Shown here: piece after piece, positions 1-2,789 of the stretch
Layout: each line of letters starts with the position of its first letter
Position numbering within the stretch: position 1 is the stretch's first letter
NCBI GenBank assembly: GCA_030836325.1
Contig: JAURQC010000061.1
Location: 1 to 5,746, forward strand
DNA length: 5,746 bases
Origin: Candidatus Nanopelagicales bacterium
GTDB taxonomy: Bacteria > Actinomycetota > Actinomycetes > S36-B12
Direction of reading: 5' to 3'
The notes under the pieces: model-generated
The model's input: only the letters and a program-made list of their open reading frames with translations
The model's database searches: none
Told to the model about the DNA's origin: nothing
Program-made: the position numbers and the translations under genes

Positions 1-696
1 AACCAGTGAAAGTGCAAGGCGTCCGGCGGGAACACGCGCTACTTCGTCTTGCGGCGCTTCCGCGGTGTTGGACGCAAGACCTGCGGAGCGGGCGAGTACC
101 TCGCGCCGGATCTCTCGAGCATCAGCGAGCGTCAGGTACTTCAGCCGAACCCGCGAATCATCCTGACCTGCGACCTCGATCACCACAACGGCCATCGAGA
201 ACAGGCGCGCAGCAAACGGCTGGGTTACGTCGACAGCCTGGATGCGAGACACCTGCACGCGTCGTTGTTGCCGCAGTAACACACCGGATTGCACGCGGAA
301 ATCACCATCGTCGTCGAACCAGAAACTGAACGCTCGCCACTCTAAGTACTGGAAAGCAGCAACAAGGACGCTGAGAAATAGGGCGATGAGTGCGAAGGCC
401 AGGATGACGGCAACGATCGGGGAAACGAACGACAAGCCTGGAACGCCACCAATTCCCTCGGCTAGGGAACTGATGCGTTGAATTCCAGCGGCGAATGCGA
501 TGCCGGCGATAGCGGGGAATACCGCGACGGCATAGATCACAGGAGAAATCGGGTGCACTTTGCGGTGACCGTCGGCGTCAATCAATCGGCTCCCCGGAAC
601 GGCCAGTCCGAGCCCGAGGTCATCACCGATGGAACTGCGCGAGGCCGGTGCGGTCTGTGGGGGGTCCGCAGGCGAGGAGCAGGTGTGGTCGTTCAC
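1..696 (-). CDS. YdbT-like bacterial PH-domain (bPH2/DUF304) membrane protein, partial (C-terminus off the left edge)
   Basis: Reading leftward from 696, the frame stays open for 232 codons to the window edge. The GTG start is chosen because it overlaps the stop of the upstream PH gene in a GTGA junction (696-693), a typical translational-coupling arrangement; the ribosome site before it (GGCGGGA) is only fair. After a polar N-terminus of about 45 residues come two hydrophobic helices, about 50-71 and 91-114. Then a bPH2 domain begins at W120-R121 and includes SGVLLRQQRRV (137-147), RIQAVDV (151-157), ARLF (163-166) and an IEVAG strand (173-177). This order is the hallmark of YdbT proteins, which usually carry several such domains over about 450-550 residues, so probably less than half is visible. 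The molecular function is unknown. Bacillus subtilis ydbST belongs to the SigW regulon and has been linked to resistance against antimicrobials from other bacilli; transfer to this organism is inference. Two TTA codons (L118, L140) are present. Confidence 0.85.
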   Translation of the reverse strand, partial: MNDHTCSSPADPPQTAPASRSSIGDDLGLGLAVPGSRLIDADGHRKVHPISPVIYAVAVFPAIAGIAFAAGIQRISSLAEGIGGVPGLSFVSPIVAVILAFALIALFLSVLVAAFQYLEWRAFSFWFDDDGDFRVQSGVLLRQQRRVQVSRIQAVDVTQPFAARLFSMAVVVIEVAGQDDSRVRLKYLTLADAREIRREVLARSAGLASNTAEAPQDEVARVPAGRLALSLV

Positions 697-1205
697 AGTC
701 CCGCCGATCGCGTCTCGCCCTTGCGTGCAAGGCGATCACGCAGATCTGCCGCGATGTTCGGCTCGAGTCCGGGGATCGCTGCATCTGTCGTGGCTGCGGC
801 CGTATGCAACTGGACCGTGGTGACGCCAAATGCCCGATCGATCGGCCCTGCCTTTACATCCACGAGTTGCATGCGGCCGTAGGGAACGATCACCAGGCGC
901 CTGAAGAGAATGCCACTGGAGACCAAGAGATCGTCGCCGCGCTCGCAATATGCATAGGACCGCACTCGACGTCCGATCAGCCACCAGGCCCAGATGAAAA
1001 TCACCGTCGCAGCGGCCGCGGCGATGATCGGGATCGTGGGGGCGGCCCCCAACCACAACAACACGATGATCACGACGGTGGTGAACGGAAGTAGTCCGAC
1101 CGCCAAGACCAACCGGCGTGCTGTGACGAGTTTCGGTGAAACCGCCACCCAGTTGTCACCTTCATTCGATGAGGTGAAGGCTGATTCGGTGTCCACGAGT
1201 GGCAT
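693..1205 (-). CDS. YdbS-like bacterial PH-domain (bPH2/DUF304) membrane protein
   Basis: This complete gene encodes 170 residues. Two membrane helices (about 32-52 and 57-77) form a hairpin with a short loop, so both ends should face the same side, presumably the cytoplasm. A single bPH2 domain follows. Its visible marks are GRRVRSYAY (78-86), GDDLLVSSGILFRR (90-103), VPYGRMQLVDV (107-117), DRAFGVTTVQLHTAAA (123-138) and an IPGL turn (144-147). The architecture and length match YdbS, the usual small partner of YdbT, and a YdbT-like gene does follow with a 4-nt overlap. The two probably act as a membrane complex, but no biochemical activity is established for the family. The ATG start is 11 nt after the cofD stop and lacks a clear Shine-Dalgarno sequence. 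A GTG three codons later is an alternative. Translation is likely coupled to cofD. Confidence 0.88.
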   Translation of the reverse strand: MPLVDTESAFTSSNEGDNWVAVSPKLVTARRLVLAVGLLPFTTVVIIVLLWLGAAPTIPIIAAAAATVIFIWAWWLIGRRVRSYAYCERGDDLLVSSGILFRRLVIVPYGRMQLVDVKAGPIDRAFGVTTVQLHTAAATTDAAIPGLEPNIAADLRDRLARKGETRSAGL

Positions 1206-1216
1206 TCAACCAGCGA

Positions 1217-2224
1217 CTACGACGCGCTTTGCAGCTGTGCTGCCAAGTCCAGGGTTTGCCTAGCCATCTGTGCAGTGCGGTCGAGGTCACTCATCAGCAA
1301 AGGAACAGCTCGACACGCGATGCCATGAGCCTCGATAGTCGCAACGGACTCGGCGTCGGATTCATCGATTAGCCATCCATCAATCAATCCGCCTCTGGAC
1401 CGGGAGCCGTAGTTCGCGGCCACGGCCGCAGCCGTCGTTTCGATGCCGCTTGCCTGTAGGCACGCATCAGCCATACCGCGCACAGGGGCGCCGGAGATGA
1501 TCGGGCTGACCCCCACAACGGGGGCGCTCGTATTTCGAACGGCATCGGCGATCCCCGGAACGGCAAGGATTGTGCCGATGGAGACGATTGGGTTACTCGG
1601 GGGCAACACGATCGCATCGGCGTCGCGAATGGCATCAAGAACGCCTGGGGCGGGCTTGGCGTCTTCGATGCCGACGATCACGAAACGATGGGCGGGTAAG
1701 GATGCCCGGTATCGAATCCACCATTCCTGGAAGTGAATAGCGATTTGAGTTCCGGGATTGTCGGGATCATCGACAACAACGTGCGTCTCTGCTCGGTCGT
1801 CGGTCATCGGAATTAGTCGCACATCGGGCTGCCATCGTTCGCACAGTGCCGCCGTGACATCAGAGAGTGGGTAGCCGGCATTCAGACTCGTGGTGCGCAC
1901 TAGATGCGTGCCGATGTCGCGATCCCCGAGACCGAACCACGTCGGTTCGACACCGTAAGCCTGCAGTTCTTCCTTTGCGCGGAAGGTCTCGTCATGTCGT
2001 CCCCATCCGCGCTCAGGATCGATGCCGTCGCCGAGGGTGTACATAACGGTGTCGAGGTCCGGACATACGCGAAGTCCGTGGATCCAGATGTCGTCACCGG
2101 TGTTTCCGATGACGGTAATGGCGGCATCTATTTCCGTGTTCACGCCGCTTTCATTTATGTGATGACAAAGTCCGCGAAGGAACCGTGCGCCGCCAATACC
2201 GCCTGCGAGAACCGTGATGTGCAC
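1217..2224 (-). CDS. cofD: 2-phospho-L-lactate transferase CofD / FbiA (coenzyme F420 biosynthesis)
   Basis: The product transfers a phospho-carboxylate unit from a guanylated donor to the deazaflavin Fo, giving (dehydro-)F420-0. Actinobacterial FbiA is known to use the enolpyruvyl (PEP-derived) donor. From the chosen start (335 residues) the family motifs appear in order: the N-terminal nucleotide-binding loop LAGGIGGARF (6-15), GNTGDD (40-45), CPDLDT (54-59), FGLGDRDIGTH (97-107), PMTDDRAETHV (139-149), HFQEWW (164-169), PSNPIVS (209-215) and VSPIISG (239-245). Length is normal and nothing essential is missing. I chose GTG at 2224 because it yields the typical N-terminus M-H-I-T-V-L-A-G-G; an in-frame TTG at 2236 would add four residues. 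Neither start has a strong ribosome site. It heads the leftward set with two PH-domain genes and is divergent from whiB2. The cofE/fbiB ligase gene that follows fbiA in mycobacteria is not next to it here. Confidence 0.95.
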   Translation of the reverse strand: MHITVLAGGIGGARFLRGLCHHINESGVNTEIDAAITVIGNTGDDIWIHGLRVCPDLDTVMYTLGDGIDPERGWGRHDETFRAKEELQAYGVEPTWFGLGDRDIGTHLVRTTSLNAGYPLSDVTAALCERWQPDVRLIPMTDDRAETHVVVDDPDNPGTQIAIHFQEWWIRYRASLPAHRFVIVGIEDAKPAPGVLDAIRDADAIVLPPSNPIVSIGTILAVPGIADAVRNTSAPVVGVSPIISGAPVRGMADACLQASGIETTAAAVAANYGSRSRGGLIDGWLIDESDAESVATIEAHGIACRAVPLLMSDLDRTAQMARQTLDLAAQLQSAS

Positions 2225-2247
2225 CTGTGAATCCAACCACTGCGGTC

Positions 2248-2269
2248 TCGTCCCCCGGCCAGGGGACGA
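2248..2269. promoter_or_regulatory. 22-bp inverted repeat in the presumed cofD leader
   Basis: Perfect 8-bp arms, TCGTCCCC and GGGGACGA, flank a 6-nt centre (CGGCCA on the plus strand). It lies 23 nt upstream of the preferred cofD GTG and 11 nt upstream of the alternative TTG. In cofD mRNA it would form a stable G+C-rich hairpin just before the ribosome entry region. It could equally be a dimeric operator on DNA. No U-tract follows on either strand, so it is not a canonical intrinsic terminator. Confidence 0.45.
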
Positions 2270-2300
2270 AAACGGACGCTGTAGGCCGATCTTGCCTAGA

Positions 2301-2316
2301 TGTGTCTGACAACACA
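2301..2316. promoter_or_regulatory. CRP/FNR-like palindrome in the divergent cofD-whiB2 promoter region
   Basis: TGTGT-N6-ACACA has the same 5-6-5 architecture as the CRP/GlxR-type operator TGTGA-N6-TCACA, keeping the outer TGTG and CACA but with T/A at the inner arm positions. It is centred at about 2308, roughly 93-96 bp before the likely whiB2 transcription start. It would also lie within the spacer of a weak leftward promoter candidate (TTGCCC at 2322-2317, 18-nt spacer, TAGGCA at 2298-2293). Five-base arms can arise by chance, so this is a candidate only. Confidence 0.3.
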
Positions 2317-2368
2317 GGGCAAATCAGTCAATTTCGGCCGTGAAAGGGCCGCTTTTGCTCTGTCCGGC

Positions 2369-2397
2369 TTGACGAAAACGAACTACACCCCTGTAAT
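2369..2397 (+). promoter_or_regulatory. Candidate sigma-70-type promoter of whiB2
   Basis: TTGACG (2369-2374, five of six matches to TTGACA) is followed after 17 nt by TGTAAT (2392-2397, five of six matches to TATAAT). Spacing is optimal, and the predicted start near 2404 gives a leader of about 48 nt ending in a strong ribosome site. This is the best promoter match in the intergenic region. An alternative -10, TAATAC at 2394-2399, would need a 19-nt spacer. Confidence 0.55.
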
Positions 2398-2407
2398 ACA
2401 CCCGTAA
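2384..2407. repeat. Tandem imperfect repeat overlapping the whiB2 -10 element
   Basis: TACACCCCTGTAA (2384-2396) is directly followed by TACACCCGTAA (2397-2407), two abutting copies that differ by a short deletion. The first copy also holds the inverted repeat TACA-CCCC-TGTA (2384-2395). Because it covers the -10 element and probable start site, a protein bound here would be well placed to repress whiB2. A chance repeat cannot be excluded. Confidence 0.35.
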
Positions 2408-2437
2408 GCGCGTTCACACGAGCGTGAGTCTCGGGTC

Positions 2438-2445
2438 GAGGAGGG
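2438..2445 (+). promoter_or_regulatory. Strong Shine-Dalgarno sequence of whiB2
   Basis: GAGGAGGG is strongly complementary to the 16S rRNA 3' end and lies 6 nt before the GTG at 2452. It fixes the GTG as the whiB2 start and is by far the best ribosome site in the window. Confidence 0.8.
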
Positions 2446-2451
2446 TCCGGC

Positions 2452-2727
2452 GTGTCCGACCGAGGAACAATCGCGGAGCTCGCACTGCTGCCGCTGTCCG
2501 ATGTCGAGGAACTCGCGTGGCAGGAACAAGCGCTGTGTGCACAGACCGACCCTGAGGCCTTCTTCCCGGAGAAGGGTGGAAGTACCCGCGAGGCCAAGCG
2601 GGTCTGTCTGTCCTGCGACGTGCGCAACGACTGCTTGGAGTACGCACTCGCCAACGATGAGCGCTTTGGCATCTGGGGCGGACTGTCTGAACGAGAGCGT
2701 CGCCGTTTGAAGAAGCGCGCCGTCTAG
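2452..2727 (+). CDS. whiB2: WhiB2-type (WhiB/WhmD) iron-sulfur transcriptional regulator
   Basis: This 91-residue cytoplasmic protein has the four cysteines that ligate a 4Fe-4S cluster: C29, C52, C55 and C61 (C-X22-C-X2-C-X5-C). The G-I-W-G-G turn (73-77) and a basic C-terminal tail (RRRLKKR, 83-89) for DNA contact follow. The stretches ALCAQTDPEAFFPEKGG (27-43) and STREAKR (44-50) and the FGIWGGLSERERRR segment closely match, from memory, mycobacterial WhiB2/WhmD and Streptomyces WhiB. That subgroup controls septation and division, in Streptomyces by acting with WhiA. The GTG start has a strong ribosome site (2438-2445) and a promoter-like sequence at 2369-2397. It is divergent from cofD, the same relation as whiB2 to fbiA in Mycobacterium tuberculosis. 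I see no terminator hairpin after its TAG, so read-through into the glycosyltransferase gene 61 nt downstream is possible. Confidence 0.96.
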   Translation: MSDRGTIAELALLPLSDVEELAWQEQALCAQTDPEAFFPEKGGSTREAKRVCLSCDVRNDCLEYALANDERFGIWGGLSERERRRLKKRAV

Positions 2728-2776
2728 CACACACCACATCCGCTGAGCGCATCGTCCAACTTTTCCCCGTGGGCCG

Positions 2777-2789
2777 TACCCTGACCCGG
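2777..2789 (+). promoter_or_regulatory. Candidate -10 element for a leaderless glycosyltransferase transcript
   Basis: TACCCT (2777-2782) fits the actinobacterial TANNNT -10 pattern and ends 6 nt before the GTG at 2789, so transcription could begin at or next to the start codon. No Shine-Dalgarno sequence precedes this GTG, as expected for leaderless translation, which is common in actinobacteria. No good -35 is visible. Six-base TANNNT matches are frequent, hence modest confidence. Confidence 0.33.

Noticed and set aside
242..1094. Several plus-strand open frames of 64-148 codons over the PH-domain genes.
   Set aside because: The minus strand encodes clear bPH2 motifs and membrane helices in the same region; the plus-strand products are arginine/proline-rich and unlike any protein I recognise.
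2293..2322. Leftward cofD promoter candidate TTGCCC-18-TAGGCA.
   Set aside because: The -10 matches the consensus at only two positions and the -35 at four, so it is too weak to list as a feature by itself.
2335..2351. Short inverted repeat CGGCC-N7-GGCCG.
   Set aside because: Five-base G+C-only arms are common by chance at this composition and nothing else marks the site.
2302..2456. GTGTC/GACAC pentamers (2302-2306 and 2452-2456) resembling WhiA target motifs near whiB2.
   Set aside because: A 5-base motif on either strand is expected by chance in a region this size, and one copy is simply the whiB2 start codon context.
2728..2788. Possible terminator between whiB2 and the glycosyltransferase gene.
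   Set aside because: No stem with a convincing arm length and no T-run was found; the gap instead holds a -10-like element.
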